Positions 10,672 to 21,840 of a stretch of DNA of 64,000 nucleotides are shown one piece after another. The stretch comes from Grifola frondosa. Its lineage: Eukaryota; Basidiomycota; Agaricomycetes; Polyporales; Grifolaceae. The position numbers were made by a program, and so were the translations under genes. The DNA lies in assembly GCA_001683735.1 (NCBI GenBank), contig LUGG01000011.1, positions 1,302,001 to 1,366,000 of the forward strand, written 5' to 3'. Position 1 is the first letter of the stretch. Each line of letters opens with the position of its first letter. The notes beneath the pieces are model-generated. The model ran no database searches. It worked only from the letters and a program-made list of their open reading frames with translations, and had not been told where the DNA came from.

Positions 10672-13600
10672 GAACCTAGATAGTCATATTTAGTTTATTT
10701 ATATGTTAAAAATAAGCGAAAAAATGCACATTCCGACATAATAATATCTCCAATCGTCGTCGTCATCTTCATCCACTCGCGCGATGCTTGGCCCAGGCAA
10801 TGCATCGTCTGCGCGCCCGTATTCGAATGCTGGAATGAGATGCGCGCCACGGAGTACTTGCGCTGGGTCGAGGAAAACGAATGCCTCCTCGTCGTGGCAA
10901 TCCGTGAACCTGAGACGATGGAGTCTTCTGGTGTCGAACCCGCCAGGCGCAGAAGCGTCAAGCTCGAAATTCCGCGCCCACAAGACCTCAAAGCGTTCCG
11001 GTTCGGGATGCCTGTTGACATTGGGACCCACGCGATACGCGTTGACGTGGAAGATGCTGAGGACGCGTGCGTAGAGAAATGGATGGCCTTCGTCGTCTGG
11101 CTGCGCGAGCAACATAATGTCGGGGTGGGAGGATGGGTTGATGGAGTCTTGCGAACGCCGCATGTCGTAGGATGTGTAGTTGACTCGAAGCACTTTATGG
11201 AAATATAGGCGTTCGGTCGATGCGGATGCTGTCCCGGTCGTCCTCTGTAATAATCGGCCGGGGCTGGTCGGAAGTTGTTTTGTCCATGCGCAAGACCAGA
11301 TGGTCTTGCAGTTTCCGTACAAAGTCCTAGGCCATGGTTAGGTCTAATTGAGCGCGCGCTAGAGTGGGAGCGCTCACCTTGCAAGCTGGGTCCTCCGCGT
11401 GTTTCGATGCAAACGAAACCAAATCGACGTAGTTTCGTTGGTCGTCGGAGATGTGGTGATGGGACTTCGGTGAGGACAACGGGAGACGCTCGGAATCCGT
11501 AAAACGAAGGCGCAATTCAGCGCGCTGGGCTCGGCGCGCCTTCTTGTGCCTCCGTTTGTGCGATCTTCGTCCGGGAACGCGATCTGTCGACCTAGAACTT
11601 GCTGGATCCTCCACTTCTTGATCCTCTCGAGCTGTAGTGTAGAGTTCGGCCTCCCGTTCACGTTCCTCCAAACTCTGCAAGAAATATTCGCGCCTTTGGT
11701 GTCGGGCTATCTGCCACTCGAATTGTGCGTTCTTGTTCGTCCGAGCGTAGAATTTCTTGACTCGACGGTGTTCGAGCTCTCCCTTTGTATGTACAAATGA
11801 GTATTAGACAATAAAAATTCGTAGATACGACTCACAATCTGCGTGGTGTAGTTGTCGGTGGTTCCGAAAATGCGAATGGTTTTCACGTAGTCCCCGAGCC
11901 TGTGCCACTTGTACGTGTGCAAGTTGAACGTGCGGGTGTGTGTGGAGTGTGCGGGAGCCTTCCCCTTTCCTTTGGAGGCCTTTCCCTTCGCTGCAAGCGC
12001 TGCCTTTCGCCGCTGACGCGCTGGCCGTCTCCTTCGGAAGTTCTTGAGTGTTGTAGGCTGCACAGACGAACGTCTTGAATAGGCGCACTGCAGCACCCAT
12101 AGACTTTGTAGCGTGCTCGAATTGGGCGAGAGTGGAATCAGTATGTAGGCGCAACTTCGCGTGCGCGTGCCACACTGACAGATCGAAGAACATGTCCAGC
12201 ACGACCCGGTTTTTCTTGCCAGGCAACAGGCCTTCGATGACGGGTATAATACACTGATGTGTTGTAGGTTAATATGCATTTGTACCATGCAACGTGTGGG
12301 GGACTCACCTGTAACATATCTTCGTAGTCTCGCGCCGCCAGTTTCTTCAAACTGGAGACGTTCGACCCGAATCGACGGATAGTGTCGCGCCCGAATGTAG
12401 ACACCTTAGAAAATCTATGAGAATGTTTTAATAGGATATCTTGTGGCGGAAATTACAATTTGGTACGTACCGAGCATCAAACTCTTGAATTTTGTTATTC
12501 CCCGCTGCTATCAAGATACGAAGCATGTGAATGACGGTGTTCTTAAGCGTGCCGAGCTCGAATTCATGTAGAGGGTCGGGTACCAGCATTCTGTAATGGT
12601 TGAAGCCGAACTTGCGCAGCCGGACAGAAAATGCACTCTAAATCCTGTTCAGTAAAGTATCAGCATTGCAGTGGGATACAACACGCACCTGAGTCGGAGT
12701 TAAGGAGGTCGGGTTCAGTAAATTCTTGACCTGTGCACCCTCGACTCCAAATCCTTTCTCGAAGATCCATTTTCGAGCGAGCTTGATTTTGTAGAGGACA
12801 CCTTCATCGTCTTCGCGCGTTTTTGCTCGGCGCTTCGTATCTACGGAGGTCCCCATTCCAGGTACGTAGGTTTTCTTGATGTAGCAGTCTGGACACGGAC
12901 ACACTGCCAGAAATCGCAAACAAGCAATGAGACACCTGCGTGAATCATTTTAATTAGATAAACGCACATATATTAATTGTAAGACATACTTTTCGGGGTA
13001 GTCAGCACAGTATGTGAATATACGCGGGAATATTCGACGAGTGATGCCATCGCCACACTTGATGAGAAGTCCGTGGATGTAGGCATGTATAAAGTCAGCG
13101 TCGAGCAGGCGGAGCCAAACCTGATGCATGAGCTCCCGTCGCACGAATCGTATCACGGCCACAGACGCGGGGGATTTGAATATGGACTGATAGAAGTGTT
13201 GGAAGGCGTCAGGTAACTATGATAGCGTTAAGCACGATTGAGATATTATTTAATGTATGAAATAGTTGACGTACCTTAGGAATATATGCCAGATGGTGTG
13301 CAGCGAACGCACGTGGCTTGGCACGAATATATTTGGAGAGGTTTCCAAAAAAAGCTAGATCGGCCACAGCGAAGCTGAGCCAAAGCTGGCGAGGTGGGTA
13401 GCGTCTGACCAGACCAATATTGGAGCTATAGCATATTCAATGTCGGGCTCATCGTCGGGATTGCGTGGCTGCACACGAAGTTCCGCATCGGCATCCAGCA
13501 TCGCGTCAGAGTTGAATATGTCGGTGTATACGCGCTCGCGCTTCGGATCGCTGCCGTCTGAGGATTCCCGTTCCCAGAATAATTTGGAGGGAATGAAGTG

Positions 13601-14735
13601 GAAGTCGCGTGCAGTGAGACTCTGGAAGGCGGCTTTGACAACCTCGGTAAGGGAGCGCGTATAGACTCCTTCGACCTCGTACTGGGCGCGAGGTCCTCAG
13701 AGCTCCACTTGGCCTTTTCGAAGGGGAGCCTGATTTTGATAGACTCCTTGCGCCAACCATCAGAGGCAGAGAACGCGCTTTCGAGTCCGAGAATTGGTCC
13801 AACCTCTTGAGCTCAGTAACAGCGTTGAAGCTCTTGAGGTCTTCTGGGTTGTAGTCCTCAGCGTTGAGAACATCCTGCACGAGACGCTGGAGCTCGGCGG
13901 CCGATTTGTAGGGGGACCCAGAATAAAACCAGCGCATGAGTCGGAAGACTGTAGCGTTCAGGAATGGCGCGAAGAAGTTCGCGCGGGATTTGTCCACAGC
14001 AGCGCCGAAACCAGAGAGAGAATTCCGGGCATCGTAGGGAGCCTTCGCAAGAGTGGGAGAGTCCGTGAGTGCGTCCAACGTGATGGCGTCTTCCGGATCT
14101 GACTGTGGGCGCACCACGTATTGCGGAACAGGCCGAATGCATTGCATTCTTCGTCAATGGGCACTGGGGCTTCTGGGATAGGATCGGGATCTTCTGGGGG
14201 GGAGATACTGAACGAGGTGGTGGCGGTGGCGGTGGTGGAACGGGAGGTTTCGGCTTAGGTTGGCCCACATGGCTGGCAAGTCCACGTAGCGAGGTAGGCA
14301 AGTAATCTTTGAGTACCGCAGGAGCCCAGCGCGCTCTCCCGGAACGACTGAAAGAGAGAGGCGTGTCTTCTGGAATAAATGAATACTCCGCATTCATGCG
14401 TTCATCTGCCTACGGATTTCATTAACAATGTAATCATTATAGCTTAATATATGCGATCGGACTTACCTCCTCACGCTCGCGCTCTTCCTGTTCCCTTCGC
14501 TCACGCTCCTCCCGTTCCCTTTCTGCTGCTGCTGCACGGACCTGCTCAAACCTGTGCAGTCGTGCGGCTTTGTCGTGCTGTCGTTGGACCGCGATTGCAC
14601 GAACAGCATCGTCCCGAGCCTTCTGGATGCCACGCCTACGATTTGCTGCCTCCCCGAGCAATATTTGCGCCGATGAAGTTTCAACGCCGCCTCAGTCTTG
14701 CAAGATTGTCGACAGAATTCGCATTTAAGGTCCAT
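10294..14735 (-). mobile_element. Plavaka-type DNA transposon, decayed transposase gene
   Basis: Plavaka elements are CACTA-related cut-and-paste transposons of basidiomycetes. From ATG 14735 the protein has a C-x2-C-x12-H-x4-C finger (KCEFC...LHRRKYC), a Glu/Arg coiled coil, and a proline run (13 or more P near 14215). Next come the N-terminal core (NPEDLKSFNAVTELKRLD; VEGVYTRSLTEVVKAAF; FHFIPSKLFWE; AMLDADAEL) and GNLSKYIRAKP. Further on are CGDGITRRIFPRIFTYCADYPEK, CPCPDCYIKK, PLHEFELG, VSTFGRDTIRRFGSNVS, FNLHTYKWHRLGDY, FGTTDNYTTQ and EWQIA. The C-terminal part has LRVNYTSYDMRR, QDSINPSSHPDIMLLA, SIFHVNAYR and RDMFMRYNGGGVGH. Frame breaks occur in several exons (near 14660, 13755 and 13690), so no functional transposase is encoded. 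Terminal inverted repeats were not resolved. Confidence 0.85.
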
Positions 14736-15036
14736 AAGGCAAGCAACCACAGCCAGAACTATCAGCAAGAGCCAGATGAGACGCATATAGCCAGCAAGCG
14801 CGTAGTGAGCGTTCAGTAGCCAGCAAGCGCGCAGTGCCCAAGTTAGGCACACTCAAATTGTGGGCGCGTACCAATCAAATTCGGACGTACTCAATTAAGT
14901 CCGAATTAGATCAACTTCTAATTAGATTAACTTCTTCGCGCCAAACTCCCTCCGAGACTGTCACCTTGTTCCTATAAATGCTGCAATGTCCTCCCTTAAC
15001 TCCTTCCATCACTCTGCCACTCCGCTCAACACTTCA
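14736..15036. promoter_or_regulatory. Shared region between Plavaka 5' end and DUF6698 gene, with TATA box
   Basis: The two genes diverge across 300 bp. TATAAAT at 14973-14979 lies 58 bp before the DUF6698 ATG chosen here. An 18-bp direct repeat (AGCCAGCAAGCGCGYAGT) occurs near 14788 and 14818. Similar sequence (CCAGCAAGC, then GTACCCAATGTAGGC) lies beyond the other end of the Plavaka gene near 10010-10077 in the same orientation. These may be subterminal repeats of the element. Confidence 0.5.
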
Positions 15037-17155
15037 ATGCCTCCGTTCGCCTCTTCCATTACCGAGAAGCCAGCGAAGTCTGGTAAGTCTGCTAAAGCTG
15101 CAGCTTATCAGGCCCGCGTTGCGGCAAGCGCTGGTCGAGGTGGCAGGTACGCTTGTGGTTTAGCCTGAACTTGATCGAATACACTCACTAACTGATCTAG
15201 ACCACGGGCAAGCAATCTCGTCCCCACACTCCATCAAATTCCCCTTCTCGCGACCCCAAGCGGGCCCGACGAGACTTCTATTCGATCTCTCCGCAACGCG
15301 GGCAACGCGGCCGCGATGTGGGAGGTTCCTCGAGCCGTACTCCCCCCGACAATCCCGAGCAACGCGGTCGATCGATCCTCCGGAAAGGGGACGTCCGGAA
15401 GCACGTCGGAGTGCCTCCGAATCTTCAAGCCGTTCTCGCTCGGAGTCCTCCCGCTCATCCTCCGCTCATCCTCCCGCTCCTCGCCTGCCCTATTCAAAGA
15501 GACATACGACTCCATAATGGAGAAGATCGCGAACGACTGCTCCGAGCACTGGGTGATCAAGTATATACGGTGCGCATATACTCAGCAATTCGATACTAAC
15601 CTGGTGTCATAGGGATACCAATGGTACTGCCAAGAAGCTGCAGAATGTCGGAAGATTCCTGCCCCGGATCGTAGGTCCCTATGTGAACGTCTTTCGTACG
15701 TTCTATGTTGGGGTGGCTGTCGACGGCGCACCCAATCCATCCAAACTCGCCCGGGAAATCAAAGAATTCAAAGATTAGTAAGTGAATTCAGTTCTGATGC
15801 GCATATATGCACTTACATTTGTTCAGTGGGAGCGGCGCACGCCGTGATTACATCGTGGCGTACAACGCGCTCATCACGCACTTCCCCTGCCTCAAACGCA
15901 TGGTCCCCGGCTTGCAAAGGAGCGTAGACGAAGTAGAGTTCTTCACAGACTTCGTAAGTATTGTTCTCTATAATATTCGATCCCTCACTGACATTGCTTA
16001 ATGGAGCTCGATACGCATGCACGCGCGGCGCGTAGCGATGATCTTGCAGCGCTGCGCTACGAAATCATCGACATGCTTGAAGATGTTGACCTGCCCAACG
16101 GCATCAAGATCAAGAAATTCCCCGCGTGCGGACCGCAATAAAGCAAACCGTGGTTTTATGGACCCATGCACGGGCCGTCTGTTGATCTCACGTGGCCTGC
16201 GTGAAAACTTCGACAAGGATCCGGCGTTGTGAGTATCTATCATCTAATTTCGATCTTGCTGACTTCGAGGCCATTGCAGTTTCAACCGCCTGGTCTTGCG
16301 CGGCAAGATCTTCGTCCTCTCTGGGGATTACCCGAGCTACCTCTACTCCGAGGAGAATCATATTGAGGGGAAGACACTTAGCGGCATCTTAGAAGGCCCT
16401 CTCTTAGTACAGGTACGTAATTCATTATTCTAAATCTAATATTCTAACATCGGATACTCACAGTGCTACCGTCGCATCTTCACCGGCAAGAGCACTGCAC
16501 TGGCGGACCCTGGAATCCCGCGCGGTGCATCACGCAAGTGTGTCGCCGCCAAGAACGACATGACTAGGGTCACACCGGCAAGTATTGCATACGTTGCCTG
16601 CCTAGTAAGTAATTGTGCTACACTCGCTACTAATGCTCACGAATTCTCTCTCTGTAGGTGCGGTTCTGTCTCAGCGCACAGACCGAGTGGTGCGTCACGG
16701 ACGGCGATTTCTCGTACGAAACGTACTACGGGTACCTCGTCGAACTCTTCGACGATGCAGATTTTGCGGTGCCCGTACTCAAGTGGTGGAATCGGTGCGT
16801 ATTCTCTCATTTTATTTGCATATACTAACTACATATATTTACAGGATGGTGTTCGGTGTTACCACTGAACACGAGATTCAGTCTGACGGCGAGGACACCT
16901 ACCTCGTCACCAGACACACGGAGACCGCCGCCTCCAAAGTGCGCGCTGAGCGCAAGGCACGTCTCGCTGCCAAAGCAGCTGCCGAAGCAGCCATCGACAA
17001 TGCTCCCCTCTCCCCCAGCCGCCCCATTCTCAGCCTTCGAGGACGACGAGCTTGAGTACAGGTCTGACCAGGATACAGGCCCGACCGGTGGGTACGCGCA
17101 GAACTCTGTAGAGATTGGGCAGGGCGAGGAGGAGATTGACGAACTTGACGAGTGA
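15037..17155 (+). CDS. DUF6698-family protein, frame broken
   Basis: DUF6698 proteins are Agaricomycete-specific, of unknown function, and often sit among transposons. I take ATG 15037 because ATG 14986 is only 7 nt past the TATA box. The N-terminus is basic and low-complexity (KPAKSGKSAKAAAYQARVA). After it come KETYDSIMEKIANDCSEHW, an intron, NVGRFLPRIVGPYVNVFRTF, YIVAYNALITHFP, AARSDDLAALRYEI, ANRGFMDPCTGRLLISRGL, RLVLRGKIFVLSGDYPSYLY, then YRRIFTGKSTAL, RFCLSAQTEWCVTDGDFSYE and ELFDDADFAVPVLKWW. Seven or more exons with short GT-AG introns fit. The frame slips near 16115 (an AAA run before FPACG) and possibly in the N-terminal tract. The tail may end at 17055 or, with another slip, in an acidic stretch ending 17155. 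Confidence 0.7.
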
Positions 17156-19035
17156 CGGGTAAGTCGGACTGTATACTTAATGACTGGGCTGACGTTTCGA
17201 TCCTCATGGCACAGTTTCACGCATGGGCTTCAGCCGCGCGCATTGCGCCGCCTACGGTTGTGTTTGTCAGTTTTTGTTCTCTATTGTGCTTCTTGCTGCT
17301 TTGTGGTACTTGCTCGGACATCGTTGTTATCGCATAAATGTTCTCTTGTTGCTGCGCTATCAGGCGGATTTGTAACTTAGAGTGGATTCAAATGGATTAA
17401 ATCAAATGTTTTAAATTCAAATTCAAATTCAAATTGGTGGGTATCAAATGGATTGTAGATATGGTGTGTCAGGTAAGATAAAACAAGATACGATATGTCA
17501 GATAAGATACGACAAGAGATTACCGGTGCACCATCTTGTCAGCCTTGTCAGAGATTGTACGAACTTGTCATCTCTGGCTGGGAGTACACCTAACCCTGGC
17601 ACGCTCCGGTAGGATCGGCATTCTGGCCAATGGTCAAGGGTCCCGTATATTTCCCGGCAGGTAAAATAAATCTGGTATTCTCTTATTTAGCATTATATTA
17701 TATTACATTCTCTGGTACGCAAGGGGGATTTTGCTGATGTCTCGTCGCAGGCAACGAAGTGCACAAGAATGCTTCGAGGCCCACAAGTAGGTCATCTCTA
17801 TATTCATTCCATGAGCTATATTTCAATCTCACGATGTCTACAGGGAGCTCGTTATGACTCAAGTGCTTCGTCTAGTTCAGCTTCAAGCCAATCACCTTTG
17901 GAGTGTGCGGCTGTGGCAGATCATCCCGAAACACCATCTCGTTCGGCCATGTGCCACCTATGCAGTACAACCAAGCACTCCCTTCCTCGCATGCTCTCCC
18001 GCCATTGTCGCCATACATCTACGGATCACCTTCTACGAGCCACTGCCAGCAGAGCCCGACACCAACGCCGCATCCCACTGTTGACTCAACTCGTCATGCA
18101 CTTGTGTCATCAATGCACCCAAGTGTGGAATCCCGGCGGGCTGTACCATCACCTTCACAGATGTCTTTACATATGAATTTCCATCCTACTGTCTTCGAGT
18201 TTCGTCATTATCAGTCTCCGCCGCCACCCCCAATCGTTAGTTTAGAATTATTCTATGTACTTAAGATTGTATTAGACAGATAACGTACATTAAATGAAAT
18301 TTATTCGAGCGAGAGGATGATTGCGAGCATAATACTCGAGCACAAAGCGCAAGATTTCACGAAGTCAATTCTCCCACGCTCCACCTGGCAAAACGGCGAC
18401 CAGTTTGCCCAGTCGTTATAGCGCGTCTTCTCCTTTCGCACTCCGCCCCTTCTATATTCGGTAGTACTTCCTAAAAGAGAATGCATGTAATTGCCTAATC
18501 TAGAATGGAGAACGACGCGCTGGAACGACTGGCTTGCGAGTCTAAGTTTTGGTAGTAAATCAGGCGAAGGGACTAACTTACGTCAGTAACTTAGCGCGGT
18601 AACATATTTTAAATTAATAAATTGATAAATTAAGTGTTTCGTTCGGCACCAACTCAATTTGAAAATCTATGTTTCCTATGATCACGGTTCATATCTTATC
18701 GTTCTACAGTATGTTCCCTCTTTCGCAGCTGATAGGACTTGATGCAAATGCTTGAAGACCGGGACGGCGTGAAACCAATCAGCACTCCATTACGGCACTC
18801 TTGGGGAACCTTATTGCTACCCGTTAGCCACAAGGGTCTTGTCTCTTGAATCTTGATCGTGATCACGAGTACCTTAGTGCGTCCAAGGCTTTAGTGCTCT
18901 AAATGGTAGCTTATCGTAACCAACACCCCAGTTGACTGAATTCAGATTAACTCCTGTCATCTTCAAAGGTGGCCCCTAATGTTGGTGATACCAGCCGTGC
19001 GCATGAGGCGTTCGGGACTCGTGACCTCCTAGCGG
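17156..19035. other. Intergenic with short repeats and a Ser/Pro-rich frame
   Basis: No confident gene. At 17408-17436 there is a tandem AAATTC hexamer, followed at 17460-17520 by imperfect repeats of AAGATACGA-like units. The + strand at 17900-18283 carries a Ser/Pro/His-rich open frame with a PPPPP run that could be a 3' exon, but no upstream partner or homology is visible. The remainder up to the P450 promoter is AT-rich and featureless. Confidence 0.35.
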
Positions 19036-19043
19036 TATAAATA
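19036..19043 (+). promoter_or_regulatory. TATA box of P450-1
   Basis: TATAAATA lies 47-54 bp before ATG 19090, a normal fungal spacing. The open frame starting 36 bp upstream begins with TTG and is not the start. Confidence 0.6.
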
Positions 19044-19089
19044 CGAGGTAGCATTGCCGTCCAATTCGCATACCCTAATTTCAGCGAAG

Positions 19090-21160
19090 ATGATATTGAA
19101 CCATATCCCATCAAGCATTTTGCTGCCTCTCGTCAGTCTCATATTTTTCCTGCTGTGGAAGTATTCGCGGGGCAAGCCAAAATCTCTTCCCCTTCCGCCG
19201 GGCCCAAGACCTCTCCCAATAGTTGGAAATATATTCGACTTGCCGAAAGAGTTGCATTGCGTCGGCTATCGGGATCTCTCAAGGAAGTATGGTGTGTACT
19301 ACAACATCGTGCGAGTGAATCCTACTTATGACTGTGATTTTCCAGGCGACGTGATGCATTTGCGCGTCCTCGGAAAATCTATGATTATTCTTGGGTCTGC
19401 TGAGGCTGCATCCGAACTCCTGGATAAGCGGTCGTCGAACTACTCATCCAGAGGACAATCGGTTATGACATCACTGTGATTGTTCAGTAACATGGGCTCA
19501 GACAGATTTTAGGCTCTAACTATATTTAGGGCCGGATGGGAGTGGAATATCGCTCTTATGCCATACGGAGCACGGTGGCGGGAGCATCGGCGGATTTTAC
19601 ATCAATACTTCAATCGGGGCGTTGTGTCGAATTACAACAGCGTGCAACTTCACGAAGCTCGCAGATTCCTCCGCAACATGTTGAAAAATCCGGGCGACTT
19701 TGTGCGCCACATTCGCTTGTAGGTGTACTACTTTAATCGATATCGAATGGGTTGTACTCACGACGCCTTCTAAGCGGATTTGGGGCGGTTCTTCTAAAGA
19801 TAGGCTATGGCATAGATCCGTCTGACACGGACGACTTCTATATAGAGATCGCTGACAAGGCTACCAAAGGCTTTGGGGAGGCCATGACGCCTGGTGCATT
19901 CTTGGTCGAGTTTTTTCCTCTGCTTCAATATATTCCATCGTGGTTCCCGGGAGCGAGTTTTCAGCGTAAGGCAGCTTTATGGTATGCAGCCGCCATGGAC
20001 TTGAAAAAGGTGCCGTTCGATGAATCGAAGAAGAACTTTGTGTGTTTTTCCGCTTTTCACATTTGTCTCAAGCGGCTGACACCTCTTATAGAATAGTGGT
20101 GTCACAGCGGTAAACCCACCAATCGCAAACAAGTTGCTTGAGAAGTCTTCTCGGCTCGATCACGACGCTGGTGCTAAAGTGGAAGAATTGGCACGGAATA
20201 TGTTGGGTATCGCATATGGGGGTAAGTCATTCGTATTCATAACACGTTCATACTAGCTGAGCCACTTCTCGATTAGCTGGCGCTGACACTGCGAGTCTTG
20301 ATTACAGTTATTGTCCTGAAATCAGGTCTAATTACCTTCACAGACATATGCCGTAATGCAGTGGATGCTTATGGCGATGATACTGCATCCTGATGTGCAG
20401 CAAAGAGCGCAGATCGAACTGGACATGGTGGTTGGTCAAGAACGACTGCCAGACTTCAGTGATCGCAAGTCCTTGCCTTATGTTAACGCTGTGGCGATGG
20501 AATGTCTCCGCTGGAAGTCTGCCCTTCCCTTAGGCATACCTCACTGTGCGTCAGCCGATGACGAGTATAAAGGATACTTCATTCCGAAAGGATCGCTGGT
20601 CATACCTAATATATGGTTTGTTCCCACCTCTCGTATTTCAAGCCAATGAGGAGCCTAATTTCTGCTATCTGCAGGGCGATTTCTCAGGATGCGGAGATAT
20701 ATCCTGAACCCCAGCGCTTTAATCCTGAGCGTTTTCTCAAGGATGGGAAGTTGAATCCCGAGGTAAAGGATCCCGGCACTATCATTTTTGGGTTCGGACG
20801 AAGGTGCGTTCCTTTGAGGATTCGAAATTCCTACGGTTCAAACACATGATGGTATCTTCATGATCAGAATATGTCCCGGTCGCTATCTCGCCGACGAGTC
20901 ACTCTTTATCAACGTTGCTTCGGTGCTACACGCCTTGTACGTTAGCCCCCCTCTTGATGCGACCGGCAAACCTGTCAATGTCAAGCCGGATATGATCACA
21001 GGACTCCTTGCGTGCGTTTGATTAAACAGTGTTACTGGTCCCCTAATCTGAACGTCTATGGTAAAGGTTTCCAGCTCCATATAGGTTCTCCGTTAAGCCT
21101 CGTTGGCCTGGTGCGGAAGCGTTGATACTTGCTGAGGTCGATTCGAAGCGTGTTGTGTGA
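19090..21160 (+). CDS. Cytochrome P450 (P450-1), intact, 522 aa
   Basis: A microsomal class II P450 that oxidises small molecules using electrons from P450 reductase; its closest look is the basidiomycete CYP64-like group. Ten exons: 19090-19291, 19346-19475, 19530-19718, 19775-20039, 20092-20221, 20277-20290 (14 nt), 20344-20615, 20675-20803, 20868-21011 and 21067-21160. They sum to 1569 nt with an open frame. Landmarks: an N-terminal membrane anchor (SSILLPLVSLIFFLLW), the hinge LPLPPGPRPLPIVGN, the WxxxR helix (ARWREHRR), I-helix AGADT, K-helix ECLR (ExxR), FNPERF, and the heme loop FGFGRRICPGR split by an intron inside the first Arg codon. Intron 6 uses a GC donor (GCGAGT) where its paralogues have GT. 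Substrate cannot be told from sequence. Confidence 0.95.
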
Positions 21161-21840
21161 AGATGTCAGAATATTACGCTGAGTCTATTCGCACGAATGT
21201 GATTCAATCACAAATCGCACGTTTAATTCATTGACTCATTCGTCTTGAGCAGTTTGTATTCACGTTCTATTCTTGTATTGTTGCAGCGAGTGGCGCCCAT
21301 CAATTTCAGAGCATCCGCCCATGTCAGATGACTATTGGCGATAATATCGCTTTGGACCCGAGCGCGCTTGATAGCCAATGGCATGACAAAGGAAGAGAGA
21401 CGCGGACTCCTCGCTTGTGCGAAGCAGAGTGCTGTAAATGCGTGCGCCAAGAAGTTGAAATCATATTGGCCAAGTACGTAATTGACATCATGTGGAGTGT
21501 CGAGTTGATTCTGCCTTTGAAAAAGTAGCGGAATATTGAGGCCACACACCGAATGCATGCCGCCGTAAAGTCAGTCTTAACTTGCAAGATAGGTAGACCA
21601 ATAGCTTTCAAACATTGGCATTCGCTTTCAGTCAACTGTGTACGCTGTAGAGTGCATACGGTGTTTGATCGGGTCGATAATTCAAAAGCTCACGTCCACT
21701 AGAGTTAGAATCCCGCCATCTTTCATTGTCATTGAGTAGCTAGTGACTCATGGCGTTGGAGAAGGGAACACACGTTGGAGACCGATTTCAGCCGTATAAG
21801 TGCTGGCCCTCCCTATTGAATCAAGACACCAACCCCTTCC
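21161..21840. promoter_or_regulatory. Region between P450-1 and P450-2, with P450-2 TATA box
   Basis: TATAAG at 21795-21800 lies about 41-46 bp before ATG 21841. From about 21750 rightward the sequence matches the reverse complement of the P450-3 upstream region, so the outer edge of the large inverted duplication falls here. The earlier part holds no convincing gene. Confidence 0.5.
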
